A DNA stretch of 39,305 nt from positions 125,047 to 164,351 of the forward strand of contig AWVY01000018.1 of NCBI GenBank assembly GCA_004143605.1, in the 5' to 3' direction. Each line of letters opens with the position of its first letter. The first letter of the stretch is position 1. Positions 28,752 to 39,187 of the stretch are shown here, one piece after another. The stretch is from Desulforamulus aquiferis. GTDB taxonomy: Bacteria; Bacillota; Desulfotomaculia; Desulfotomaculales; Desulfotomaculaceae. The notes under the pieces are model-generated. The model ran no database searches, was not told the DNA's origin, and saw only the letters and a list, made by a program, of their open reading frames with translations. Both the position numbers and the translations under genes were made by a program.

Positions 28752-30924
28752 TTGGAAAACTATATAAAGACCGGCAAAATTCAAGTATCCCAGGTCCTTT
28801 TTGACTTTGTTAATTTAGAAGTTCTTCCTGGCAGTGGCCTGGACAGGGAAAGTTTTGGTCTGATTTAGAATTATTGATTAGCGACCTGACCCTGCAAAAT
28901 AAAAATTTATTAGCCCGTAGGGACGAGCTGCAGGGCCAAATAGACACCTGGCACAAGAAAAACCAGGGAAACTTTGATTTTACAGAGTACAAAGAGTTTT
29001 TAAAGGGCATCGGTTATCTAGAACCTGAAGTGGGAGATTTTACAATTACCACCCAAAGGGTAGACAGTGAAGTTGCAGCACAAGCTGGTCCCCAATTGGT
29101 GGTTCCTGCGACAAATGCCCGTTATGCCATCAACGCTGCCAATGCCAGGTGGGGTAGTCTTTATGATGCCCTTTATGGAACCGATGCCATTAGTTATGAG
29201 GGGGCTGAGTGCGGGAAGGGATATGATCCTGTTCGAGGGGAAAGGGTAATAGCCTTTGCAAGGGATTTTTTAAATCAGACAGTACCCTTAATGGAGCAGT
29301 CCCATAAAGAGGTGATTCAGTATATCATCTCAGGGGCAAAACTAAAGGCTAAACTTGGAAACGGTGAAATCACTGAGCTTAAGGATAATTCAAAATTTGT
29401 GGGCTATCTGGGCAGCCGGAAGCGCCTACGGCTATATTATTCCAAAATAATGGGCTCCACTTTGAAGTTCAAATTGACAGAAACCACTCGATCGGTAGAG
29501 ATGATAAGGCTGGGGTAAAGGACATACTAATGGAAGCTGCCCTAACCACCATTGTTGATTGTGAAGATTCGGTAACAGCCGTAGATGCAGATGATAAGGT
29601 GCTGGTTTATCGTAATTGGTTGGGGCTAATCAAGGGAGACCTAAAAGCTACCTTCAAAAAGGGTGACCAAGGGATCGTCAGGAACTCAGCCCAGATCGCA
29701 GTTATAACTCTCCTGCTGGAGGGGAAATCAAGCTAGCCGGACGTTCCCTCCTATTGGTTAGGAATGTTGGACATCTAATGACCATAAACGCTGTGCTGGA
29801 TCAGGATGGCAAGGAAGTGCCGGAAGGAATTTTAGACGGTGTTTTTACAAGCCTAATTGCCAAACATGATCTTTTAGGTAACAGCAAGTATAAAAATTCT
29901 CGGCAAGGCTCCATATACATAGTTAAGCCCAAAATGCACGGCTCAGAGGAAGTGGCCTTTGCTGATAAACTTTTTGCGCGGATTGAAGACATGCTGGAAC
30001 TGGCCAGGAATACTATAAAAATCGGTGTTATGGATGAAGAACGCCGGACAACCTTGAATTTGAAGTCCTGCATTAGTAAAGTTAAGGAAAGGGTTGTTTT
30101 CATCAACACTGGATTTTTGGATCGCACCGGGGATGAAATACATACTTCTATGGAAGCAGGACCCATGATTCGTAAGAACGAAATGAAAAACTCCAAGTGG
30201 CTGCAAGCTTATGAACAGTGGAATGTGGATGTGGGCTTAGCATGTGGTATGCAAGGGAAGGCCCAGATAGGGAAAGGAATGTGGGCCATGCCGGATCGCA
30301 TGGATGATATGGTTAAGCAAAAGGCCGGCCAGCTATTAGCCGGGGCCAACACGGCCTGGGTACCTTCACCAACCGCAGCACCTTACATTCATTGCATTAC
30401 CATCAAATTAATGTACCCGAGGTTCAGAAAAAACTGTCAGGGAAATTCCAGGCTTCCTTGGATGATATCTTACAGATACCTGTGACTAATGACCCTAAAT
30501 GGAGCAGTGAGGAAATCCAGCAGGAATTGGATAACAATGCCCAGAGTATATTAGGCTATGTAGTTCGCTGGGTGGAGCAGGGTATCGGCTGCTCAAAGGT
30601 GCCAGATATAAATAATGTAGGCTCATGGAGGACAGGGCTACGTTGCGAATTTCCAGCCAGCATATGGCCAATTGGCTGTATCATGGTATTTGTACCGAGG
30701 AACAGGTATTAGAGACATTGAAAAGAATGGCCAAGGTGGTGGATGAGCAAAATGCAGGTGATCCTTTCTACCGCCCCATGTCTAAAGACTATAATAATTC
30801 TGTGGCCTTCCAAGCTGCATGTGACCTTGTATTCAAAGGCCGGGAGCAGCCAAATGGCTATACTGAGCCAATTTTGCACCGCAGGCGTGCAGAGGCGAAG
30901 GCCAAATTTGTCACACAATGCTAG
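28752..30924 (+). CDS. glcB: Malate synthase G (several frameshifts)
   Basis: About 725 residues, the usual length of malate synthase G, which condenses glyoxylate and acetyl-CoA to malate. The TTG at 28752 with GAGGGG ten bases upstream is my start; ATG 28731 is possible. Family segments are strong: [113 protein letters not shown] and [14 protein letters not shown]. Breaks near 28855, 29447, 29684, 30385 and 30620 each lack one base. No isocitrate lyase is in the window, so glyoxylate may come from glycolate or glycine-type metabolism. Confidence 0.93.
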
Positions 30925-30932
30925 TTAGAGAT

Positions 30933-30966
30933 AGGCCCCTAATGTCCTAGGATATTAGGGGCCTTG
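30933..30966 (+). terminator. Hairpin after malate synthase
   Basis: Perfect stem AGGCCCCTAAT/ATTAGGGGCCT, ten-base loop; the T tract is weak. Confidence 0.65.
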
Positions 30967-30981
30967 CTGTGCAGAGGATAG

Positions 30982-31343
30982 TCATCTTTTTATCTTTTGC
31001 TTGTTGTAGCCCTTATTATTATAAGGCTAAGTTTTGCCAGCCACTCTTCCTCCAGTTTTGAAACTGCATCCCGCCATTGTTCCTTTGCTATTTCCTCAGG
31101 GTTAATAGTCTCTAGAATATCAAAGGTGAAGGCATCCTGACCAAATAAATGCCAATCTTCCTGCAATTTAATATTTCGATGAACCCTGTAATTTAGTTGA
31201 AAACGGTGGCTATTAAAACTGCCTGGCAGATTCAGACTGCCACCAATAAAAATTTTACCTGTTTTCTGATTCTTTATTTGATATACTCCCATGGGACGGG
31301 TACTTTGCTTATAGTTTAATATAAGTTCTCTTCTATTGCTCAA
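30982..31343 (-). CDS. GIY-YIG nuclease-like protein (frameshift near the end)
   Basis: About 120 residues. GVYQIKNQKTGKIFIGGSLN carries the GIY-YIG strands in the form GVY...IFIG, followed by an Arg (SHRFQLN), a His, and DWHLFGQDAFTFDILETI, all standard in the small GIY-YIG family. One G is missing near 31015; the corrected tail reads LRPYNNKGYNKQKIKR and stops at 30982. TTG 31343 with GGAAG nine bases upstream is the better start; TTG 31352 is too close to that site. It follows the DUF2087 gene and is probably cotranscribed with it. The DNA target and the role are unknown. Confidence 0.75.
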
Positions 31344-31380
31344 AATATTCAACTTCCTTTTTTATTATTTAGGGTTACAT

Positions 31381-32138
31381 CTACAATTTAACCCAATACA
31401 AACTACCGTCTTGGGTTCGCTCCATAAACCCATAATCTATTAAATTACGACGGAGTAAGACATAGTCGCTATAGTATTTTTTTAAAATCTCATTAACTTC
31501 TTTTTCAGCATAGGTCTTATCAACATCAAAGCTTTTTATAAGATGCCTTAATATTACAACCCTCTTTTTCTCCTTCAGTGGATATAGTTCAAGGGGACCA
31601 TGGAGTCCTTGTTTAAAATAAGCCCCTAATATTTTTTTGCTGTCTTCCTCGGTGATAGCAAAACGGTCATCTACCATCTTGGTGTTCCTCGGGATTTCAA
31701 TGAAGGAACTCTTTTTTGGAACCCTCTCACCTAGCAATTCCATAATGGCCAGGAATATTTTTGCTTGCTTCTGCTTTTCCCGCAGGCTGAAGCGATGATT
31801 GCGAATGGTGGAGGTGCTATTGCTGCCAATTGCTTTAGCTACCTCATTATCACCATTGCCATCATAGAAAAGTTCAAGTATTGTTTTCTGGTGGTCCGTT
31901 AGACCTGTTAATTTTTTATCCAGATTAAGGAGAAAGTGAAATGTAGACTTATGCTCCTGCTGGACGTGGATATGGATAATTTTTTAGCTTCGTATAATTG
32001 GCCGTCACTTGGATAAATTACACCATCTAAAAAACTTCTCCCGCAAATGAGACAAATAAATTCATCAGCCTGCTGTAGGAAACCCTTTTTAATGTCCTGA
32101 AGGGAGGCTTGCCAAAACAGTTCGGAAATATTATTCAT
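31381..32138 (-). CDS. DUF2087-containing transcriptional regulator (one frameshift)
   Basis: About 252 residues. The N-terminus carries a short cysteine pair (FICLICGRSF), then an acidic and helical part. The middle has a LuxR-like helix-turn-helix: LTDHQKTILELFYDGNGDNE and VAKAIGSNSTSTIRNHRFSL. The C-terminal 90 residues match DUF2087: LELYPLKEKKRVVILRHLIK then YAEKEVNEILKKYYSDYVLL and RRNLIDYGFMERTQDGSLYW. One A is missing near 31983, restoring EAKKIIHIHVQQEHKSTFHF. It heads a two-gene unit with the GIY-YIG gene. Its targets are unknown. Confidence 0.78.
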
Positions 32139-32296
32139 TTTGTAAACACCTCTTATAATTATCTACTGAGCTCATAGATATAATATTATTATGTTTGTAA
32201 AAAGTCAAGCCAATTTTAAAAGTATCTACGATATAACTAGACGACAGCAAAAAACGTCTGGATAATAATCAGATACAATGGGCTGTTTTAGAGTAT

Positions 32297-32330
32297 AAAA
32301 AACCCTGTGCCAATATACACAGGTTTTTAC
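32297..32330. terminator. Bidirectional hairpin terminator
   Basis: AAAACCCTGTG/CACAGGTTTTT stem flanked by A and T runs. It lies just after the stop of the minus-strand TRASH-domain gene. Confidence 0.75.
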
Positions 32331-32626
32331 TCAAGCTTGATAACTGTCAATAAATTTTTGCCTGCAGTCCCAACTGCAAAAATAATGTTCTTTATCGTCT
32401 TTACTTAAAATATAGGCCTTATTCCTAGGGATAGCACAGCCACATATGTTGTCTTGGACCATTTCTACTACTTCCTTTTCTGCTGGTTCTTCTATTTTAA
32501 TTTGCTTAAGCTCTTCTTCCTTGCTTGGGTGGCCTTTTTGATCCGGGATAGCTCAAATAACCGGAATACGCTTCTCACAATCATAAAAATAAACAATAAA
32601 CTCAGGACATTCAAAACAACTTCCAT
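32331..32626 (-). CDS. Small membrane-anchored TRASH/YHS-like metal-binding protein (one frameshift)
   Basis: About 98 residues. One N-terminal membrane helix (VVLNVLSLLFIFMIVRSVF), then a charged linker with the frame break near 32520. The C-terminal domain reads NICGCAIPRNKAYILSKDDK followed by EHYFCSWDCRQKFIDSYQ. The spacing CxC...FCSxxC is that of TRASH/YHS domains, which bind metal through cysteines and occur in copper and other metal-handling proteins. AAGGAG stands 11 bases before the ATG at 32626. It is easy to miss because of the frameshift and small size. Function is unknown. Confidence 0.7.
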
Positions 32627-32668
32627 CTCTCCATCCACTCCTTAATCTTAATTTTTAAATATCTAAAT

Positions 32669-33103
32669 TTAATTATTTTTCAAGGATCTTAAAACCATCT
32701 GATAGGCCCCTTTAATCATATTTAATTCTTCTTCTGACAGGTTTTTAAAACGGTCAAACAGCAGCTCTAATCTTTTGGTGTCTATTTCATCTAGTACCTT
32801 GAAGCCCTTTTGGGTTAGTTTAAGCCAAACGATTCGCCGATCCTTTTCACTTCTTACCCGCTCAATCCAATCATTTTTATAAAGGCGGTCTAAAATCGTT
32901 GTGGTGGCGGCTGGCGATATACCCAGTATATGGGCTATGTCTGCAGCCTTGCAGTTCTCATTAGTACTAATTAGTTTTAGTAATACAAACTGGCTAGGAG
33001 TTATAGTATGATGCAACAATTCTTTGACCTGGCAATTGTTCTCAATTGTAATTTTTTCATATAAATTATCAATTTCAATGACAATTTTTTTCTTATCTAC
33101 CAA
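32669..33103 (-). CDS. MarR-family transcriptional regulator
   Basis: Intact, 144 residues. HTH and wing are clear: ITPSQFVLLKLISTNENCKA, ADIAHILGISPAATTTILDR, LYKNDWIERVRSEKDRRIVW. AAGGAGATAAAAAA provides the ribosome site. It is transcribed divergently from a second MarR gene and the ABC exporter operon, sharing a 222-base region with promoters on both strands. It could regulate either side. Confidence 0.92.
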   Translation of the reverse strand: MVDKKKIVIEIDNLYEKITIENNCQVKELLHHTITPSQFVLLKLISTNENCKAADIAHILGISPAATTTILDRLYKNDWIERVRSEKDRRIVWLKLTQKGFKVLDEIDTKRLELLFDRFKNLSEEELNMIKGAYQMVLRSLKNN

Positions 33104-33133
33104 TTTTTTATCTCCTTGAAATTTATTAATGTG

Positions 33134-33163
33134 ATTATAAACAAGGATATATACTTATGTCAA
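33134..33163 (-). promoter_or_regulatory. SigA-type promoter for the minus-strand MarR gene
   Basis: On the minus strand TTGACA (33163-33158), 18-base spacer, TATAAT (33139-33134), 31 bases before the start at 33103. Confidence 0.6.
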
Positions 33164-33232
33164 TTAATAATTAATATAATTAACTATTTTGTAAGGGTAA
33201 CAATAAAAGTTAAAAGTGGAAAAAAACAAAAA

Positions 33233-33276
33233 TTGAACATTGTAAAGGACAGGAATATAATTAGGCTACCTAATTA
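33233..33276 (+). promoter_or_regulatory. Promoter and MarR-type operator for the ABC exporter operon
   Basis: TTGAAC at 33233-33238, 17-base spacer, TATAAT at 33256-33261. A perfect palindrome TAATTAGG-CTA-CCTAATTA (33258-33276) overlaps the -10 and the likely start point, the classical place for a MarR repressor. Confidence 0.7.
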
Positions 33277-33325
33277 ATTTTATTACTAACAATAGTAAAT
33301 TAGCTCAAAAGATTGGGGTGGAACA

Positions 33326-33783
33326 ATGGTCTTAAAGGCGGGTTCTACAGGAGAAAAACTATTTAACTCATTTATGCAGTTCAAAAAAGCAGATTGGCAT
33401 CAAAATACCATTGATGGATGCAGGTATAGTGAGATTAAGGTATTATTTTGCATAAAACAAGGAAGTAAATCCCATGCATCGGAAATGAAGGTATCAGACA
33501 TTAGTAAGTATCTGAAGGTAACTGCTCCAACTATTACTCAATTAATAAAGAGCCTAGAAGCCAAGGGATTGGTGGAGAGAAATATTGATCAGACGGATAG
33601 ACGGGCAGTGCGGATTAAGCTCACAAGCCAGGGGAGAAGATTACCGAGAGGGCTGAGAATGCTTTTTATACCTCCTTTAATGGTTTAGTTGAATATTTAG
33701 GAGAAGAGCAAAGCAATCAATTGGCGGATTTATTATCTAAGGTTTTTACCTACTTTAAAGAGCAGGATAATAGGATCATTTAA
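33326..33783 (+). CDS. MarR-family regulator of the ABC exporter (one frameshift)
   Basis: About 152 residues. Winged helix: VSDISKYLKVTAPTITQLIK then LEAKGLVERNIDQTDRRAVR. One G is missing near 33638; restoring it gives GEKITERAENAFYTSFNGLV and the stop at TAA 33781-33783. GGGGTGG precedes the ATG. The ABC exporter begins 26 bases later, so this is almost certainly its local repressor, acting at the palindrome upstream. This gene arrangement is common before BmrA/YheI-type exporters in Firmicutes. Confidence 0.88.
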
Positions 33784-33809
33784 GGCCACTAGATGGAGAT
33801 GATAAAAAA

Positions 33810-35537
33810 GTGATAAAGCTGCTGAGGTTACTTAAACCCTATAAATTTCATATTGCCCTTGTGTTGGTTCTTATTTTTTTACAATCTCTTTCCGATTTAT
33901 ATTTACCTACTTTAATGTCGGATATTGTTGATATAGGGATTGTAAAGGGAGATACACAATACATTATCAAAATTGGTACTCTAATGCTATTAGTTACCGC
34001 CTTGGGTACATTTTGTTCCATAGTAGCAAACTTTTTTCATCCAGGGTATCAGCGGGCTTTGGCCAGAATCTTCGTGCCAGAGTCTTTACCCATGTTGAAA
34101 TTTTTCTTTACAGGAGTTTGATAAGCTGGGGACAGCATCCCTTATTACCAGGACAACAAATGATATTACACAAATCCAACATGTCCTTGGTATGATGCTG
34201 CGGCTGATGATCATGGCTCCCATGTTATGCATTGGCGGAATCATCATGGCTGTATCCATGGATGCACAGCTTTCATTAGTTTTGGTGGTGGTTATTCCCT
34301 TTCTTGCTGTGGCTATATTTGTGGTTGCTCCAAGGGGATACCTTTATTTAAGGCCATGCAGCTTAAACTTGATAAATTAAATTTAGTTTTGCGAGAGGGA
34401 CTTATTGGCATTAGGGTGATTCGCTCCTTTAACAGAACCGATTATGAAAGCAAAAGATTTAATGAAGCAAACCAGGAGCTTACAAATACAGCCATAAGGG
34501 TAAATAGGATTATGGCATCTATGATGCCGCTGATGATGTTGGTACTTAACTTTTCAACCATAGCTATTATTTGGTTCGGTAGTATACGAATAGATAACGG
34601 AAACATGCAGGTGGGCGCTTTAATGGCCTTTCTTCAATACGCCATGCAGATTTTATTCTCACTATTGATGGTTTCCATGATGTTTGTGATGATTCCCAGG
34701 GCCTCGGTATCTGCTGCTAGGATTAATGAGGTACTGGATTTGACTTCATCCATAAAGGATCCAGTTTATGTTATTGAACAGGTATCTTCCCAAAAAGGCT
34801 ATGTAGAGTTTAAAGATGTTGCCTTTAGCTATCCAGGGGCAGAAGAACCTGCCCTTGCAAACATTACCTTCACCACCAAACCAGGTGAAATCACGGCAAT
34901 TATCGGTGGGACAGGCTCTGGAAAAACCACATTGGTTAACCTTATTCCTAGATTCTATGATGTTGACAGCGGCAGTATCCAAGTTAATGGCGTAGATATA
35001 AGGGAGATGTCCCAGGAAAGTTTACGGGCTAAAATTGGGATTGTACCACAAAAGTCAGTGCTGTTTACAGGTACCATCTCGGACAATATTCGTTATGGGA
35101 ATGAAGCTGCCCTGGATGAAGAAATAAAGCAGGCAGCTCAAGTGGCACAGGCATCAGAATTTATTGATGGTATGAAGGATGGTTATGACTCCATGATCTC
35201 CCAGGGGGGAACAAATATTTCTGGTGGTCAGAAACAGCGTTTATCCATCGCCCGGGCCTTGGTGAGAAAACCAGAAATCTATATCTTTGACGATAGTTTC
35301 TCCGCCCTTGATTATAAAACCGATGCAAGATTGCGGGACGCTCTAAGAAAAGAGATCATTAATTCCAGTGTGCTGGTTGTTGCCCAGAGAGTAAGCAATG
35401 TAAGGGATGCAGATCAAATTATTGTACTAAATCAGGGTAGAATTGTGGGGAAGGGTAAGCACCAGGAGTTGATGGAAAACTGTGAGGTATACAGGGAGAT
35501 TGTCTTCTCGCAGATTTCAGAGGAGGAGATCGCTTGA
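33810..35537 (+). CDS. ABC multidrug-type exporter, subunit 1 (three frameshifts)
   Basis: About 576 residues: six membrane helices, then an ATPase domain. Walker A is GGTGSGKTT, signature ISGGQKQR, and Walker B IYIFDDSFSALD, where the usual catalytic Glu is Asp. That substitution marks the degenerate-site subunit in heterodimeric exporters such as TM287/288. Breaks near 34028, 34109 and 34331 each lack one T and fall inside the membrane domain (restored NFFSSRVSAGFGQNLRARVF and FSLQEFDKLGTASLITRTTN). GTG 33810 is the start. Subunit 2 overlaps the stop. Confidence 0.9.
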
Positions 35538-37399
35538 GTAGAAAAGATAGAAAGCAGCGGCTTGGTGGAGGGGCTTTGGGACATGGGTTTGGCCCTCAGG
35601 TAACCTTACCCGCCAAAAGGCAAAGGATTTTAAGGGAACACTCAAAAGGCTGTCGATGTACCTTAAACCATATAAATATCAGTTTTTAGCTGTTTTTTTA
35701 GCCGCTGTCCTTAGTACCGTCTTTAATATTTTTAGCCCCAAAATACTGGGTCAGGCTACCACCAAACTTTTTGAAGGCATTATGCTGAAAGCCCAGGGGA
35801 TACCAGGGGCTAGGGTTGACTTTGATTTCATTACTCAAATACTAATAACTTTAGTATTCCTTTATCTATTTAGCTCTCTCTTTAGCTATATTCAGCAATA
35901 TATTATGGCAGGAGTTGCCCAGAAAACTGTCTATAACCTGCGTAAGGAAATAAATAGCAAGCTTTCCCGGCTGCCCCTTAAATACTTTGACGCCCAAAAA
36001 CATGGTGAAATCCTGAGCAGGGCTATTAACGATGTAGATAATATCAGCACAACCTTACAGCAGAGTTTAGTGCAAATTACTACCTCTGTGGTTACCCTTG
36101 TGGGTATAACTGTGATGATGTTAACTATTAGCCCGGTAATTACCCTTGTCTTGATTGTTACGCTACCCCTGAGTTTTATTGTCACCATGTTCATTGCCTC
36201 CCGTTCTCAAAAATATTTTATGGGACAGCAAGGGGCATTAGGAGAGCTTAATGGCCACGTTGAGGAAATGTATACAGGCCACCAGGTAATTAAGGCCTTT
36301 GGGCATGAAGATAAATCTGTACAGCAATTCAAGGAGATTAATGAAAAACTGTATAACTCAGGTTGGAAGGCCCAGTTATATCCGGCATCATCATGCCCTT
36401 GATGAACTTTATTAATAATATCGGCTATGTAGTAGTTTGTGTCATGGGAGGGGTAATGGTTACAAGAAGGGCTATTGAAATTGGAGATGTTCAAGCTTTA
36501 TTCAATATACCAGACAATTTTCCCAGCCAATTACCCAGGTGGCTAACATTGCCAACGTGATCCAATCCACCATTGCATCTGCTGAGCGTGTTTTTGAAAT
36601 TATTGATGAGCAAGAAGAAATTGATGAGCCAAGCAAGGTACAAATAAAAGCACCCAAGGGAGAGGTTGCCTTTGAGAAGGTTAAATTTGGTTATAAAGAA
36701 GATGAGATCCTAATTAGGGATATGAATCTTGAAGTTAAGCCAGGCCAAACCATCGCCATAGTTGGACCCACCGGTGCAGGGAAAACAACCTTGATCAACC
36801 TGCTTATGCGTTTCTATGAAATAAGTGAAGGTAAGATAACGATTGATGGAGTTAATATTAAGGATCTGAAGCGGGGTGAACTGCGTAGCATGTTTGGGAT
36901 GGTGCTTCAAGACACCTGGCTATTTAATGGGACAATTAAGGATAATATTGCCTACGGTAAGGAAGGGGCAACTGAAGAAGAGGTTGTTTGGGCGGCCAAG
37001 ACTGCCCACGCGGATCATTTCATTAGAACCTTGCCTAATGGCTATGATACGGTGTTGAATGAAGAGGCCTCTAATATATCTCAGGGGCAAAAACAGCTCC
37101 TAACCATAGCCCGTGCTCTCCTTGCCGATCCTGCTATTTTAATATTAGATGAAGCTACCAGCAATGTAGACACCAGAACAGAGGTGAATATCCAAATAGC
37201 TATGAAAGAGCTAATGAGAGGCAGGACCAGCTTTGTCATTGCCCACAGGCTATCCACCATTCGCGATGCAGACTCAATTATTGTCATGAATAATGGGGAA
37301 ATTATTGAACAGGGATGCCATGATCAACTTATTGCTAAGGGTGGTTTTTATGCTGACCTTTACAATAGTCAGTTTGCCAGGGGGAATCTGGCAGGATAA
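35534..37399 (+). CDS. ABC multidrug-type exporter, subunit 2 (three frameshifts)
   Basis: About 622 residues. TTG 35534 overlaps the subunit 1 stop and has AGAGGAGGAG upstream. A glycine-rich N-terminal lead is followed by six membrane helices and the ATPase: Walker A GPTGAGKTT, signature ISQGQKQLL (not the usual SGGQ), and Walker B ILILDEATSNVD with the catalytic Glu present. The mixed signature and intact Glu complement subunit 1, giving one active and one degenerate ATP site. Breaks near 35620, 36380 and 36500 each lack one base (restored PAKKAKDFKGTLKRLSMYLK, QFISGIIMP and QAFIQYTRQFSQPITQVANI). Substrate unknown. Confidence 0.9.
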
Positions 37400-37406
37400 C
37401 TTTGAA

Positions 37407-37458
37407 ATTAAGACTGCCGTCAAAACCCTTCGGTTAGACGGCAGTCTTAATTTTTTTC
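37407..37458 (+). terminator. Rho-independent terminator after the ABC exporter
   Basis: Perfect 15-base stem ATTAAGACTGCCGTC/GACGGCAGTCTTAAT and a run of seven T's. Confidence 0.92.
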
Positions 37459-37579
37459 ATAAGTATTTCAAAAACCTTACATTTTTACAAATCGACAAAA
37501 AGTTAATATTTAGTTAACGAAATAATGGGCTAACAATGGTAAAATATTCTATGTTACAAGAAATGTGGGGTGACTGTAG

Positions 37580-39187
37580 ATGAAACTTTTTAAAGAAAAG
37601 AAATTAAACATTGGTTCAAAGTTAATGCTAATTGGTCTAATACCTGTGGTTCTATTCATTTTTTTAAATCTCTTCCTCATTATTCCGGAGTTGAAGAAGG
37701 ATATTTTTAATGAAAAGGACTTGCAGATTAAGGAGTTGGTAGAATCCGGATATTCTATCCTTGAGCATTATCAAAGCCTAGAGCAAAACGGTACATTAAG
37801 CAGGCAAGAAGCCCAGGAACATGCTATGGCAGCAATTAAGAAAATGAAGTATGGTGAAGACGGCTACTTTTGGATAGATAACACTGACTATGTTGTGGTT
37901 ATGCATCCCGTTAGTCCCCAACTAGATGGAACGAATCGATATGAGACTAAGGATGCTAAAGGTAAGCTGCTGGTAAGGGAATTTGTTGATGGTGCGGTGA
38001 AGAACCAGGCTGAAGGTTATTTTGCAGATTTTTGGTTTCCTAAACCCGGTACAACCGAGGCTTATCCCAAAAGAGGTTACCACAAGCTTTTTGCTCCCTG
38101 GAACTGGATAATCAGTACAGGAATATATGTGGATGATGTGGACAGTATCATAAATAAAAAATTATCGCTATCGTAATCATAAACTTGTGGTTGCCTGTTG
38201 ACCATCCTCCTAATATACTGGTTTTCTAAAGTGGGAATTATTAATCCCCTACATTCCGTTCTTAATAAGCTGGGGGACATGTCTAAGAATGGCGGTGATT
38301 TAACCCAAAAAATTGTAATAAAAAATAATGATGAGTTGGGTGATCTCACCCGGGCAATGAATGATATGACCGAAAGCTTCAGGCAGCTAATGGTAGAAGT
38401 CCTGCAGAAAGCTCAAACTGTGGCAACTGCATCGGATCAACTGTCCGCCAACTCACAGCAGACCTCTGCAACCATAAGTGAAATGACCGCCAGCGTAAGT
38501 AATGTTGCAGAAAGGGCTGAGGAAGTGGCAGCCAACACCCAGAAAATAGATGAAGCAGCTAAAAAGGCCAATCAATATGCTGACATGGGAGCAGAGGGTA
38601 TAGATAAAATCCATGTTCAGATGGGATCAATTGAAAAATCCACAGCAAGTGTAAATACCGTGATCAATAATTTAAACAATACATCTAGCCAGGTTACCCA
38701 GATTGTAAGCCTTATCAATAGCATTGCAGAGCAAACCAATCTACTTGCCTTAAATGCTGCCATTGAGGCAGCCAGGGCTGGAGAACAGGGCCGTGGCTTC
38801 GCAGTGGTGGCGGAAGAGGTAAGAAAGCTGGCAGAACAGTCTGCCGGAGCTTCTAAAGAAATCTATACTCTCATCAGCAATATGCAAAATGACTCCCTGA
38901 AGGCCGTTGAGGCAATAGAGAGCAGCACCCAGGATGTCAGAACTGGTATCCAGGTCATTGGAGAAGTTGGCGATCAATTTATGAATATCATAGAAACAGT
39001 TAAGGGCCTAGCAGCAGGAACCCAGAGGGTAACGGCGGCCATTGATGAAATAACCCAGTCGGTTCAAAATGTAGCAGCCATGTCTGAAGAACAGACAGCG
39101 GCCATGGAGGAAGTGGCATCTTCAGTGGAGGATTTAGCTAGTATGGCAAACTCCTTAGAGAATATGGTAAATAAATATAAGCTGTAA
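37580..39187 (+). CDS. Methyl-accepting chemotaxis protein with single Cache sensor (frameshifts in the second membrane helix)
   Basis: About 536 residues. N-terminal helix LMLIGLIPVVLFIFLNLFLI. The extracellular sCache-type domain has KYGEDGYFWIDNTDYVVVMH, GTNRYETKDAKGKLLVREFV and FAPWNWIISTGIYVDDVD. The second helix near 38165-38225 is broken by small indels but reads on as TILLIYWFSKVGIINPLHSV, then HAMP and the signalling domain with [20 protein letters not shown] and [20 protein letters not shown]. The C-terminus is EEVASSVEDLASMANSLENM. GGGGTGACTG precedes the ATG. It probably senses small carboxylates or related metabolites, as many such Cache domains do. Confidence 0.9.

Noticed and set aside
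28000-30924. Calling thiM, malate synthase and other broken genes pseudogenes
   Set aside because: All breaks are single or double bases at homopolymers, motifs are intact on both sides, and unrelated neighbours show the same pattern. Sequencing error explains this better than decay.
33326-33783. Two MarR genes at 32669 and 33326 as a recent duplication
   Set aside because: Their sequences share only family-level motifs and different lengths; they are distinct regulators.
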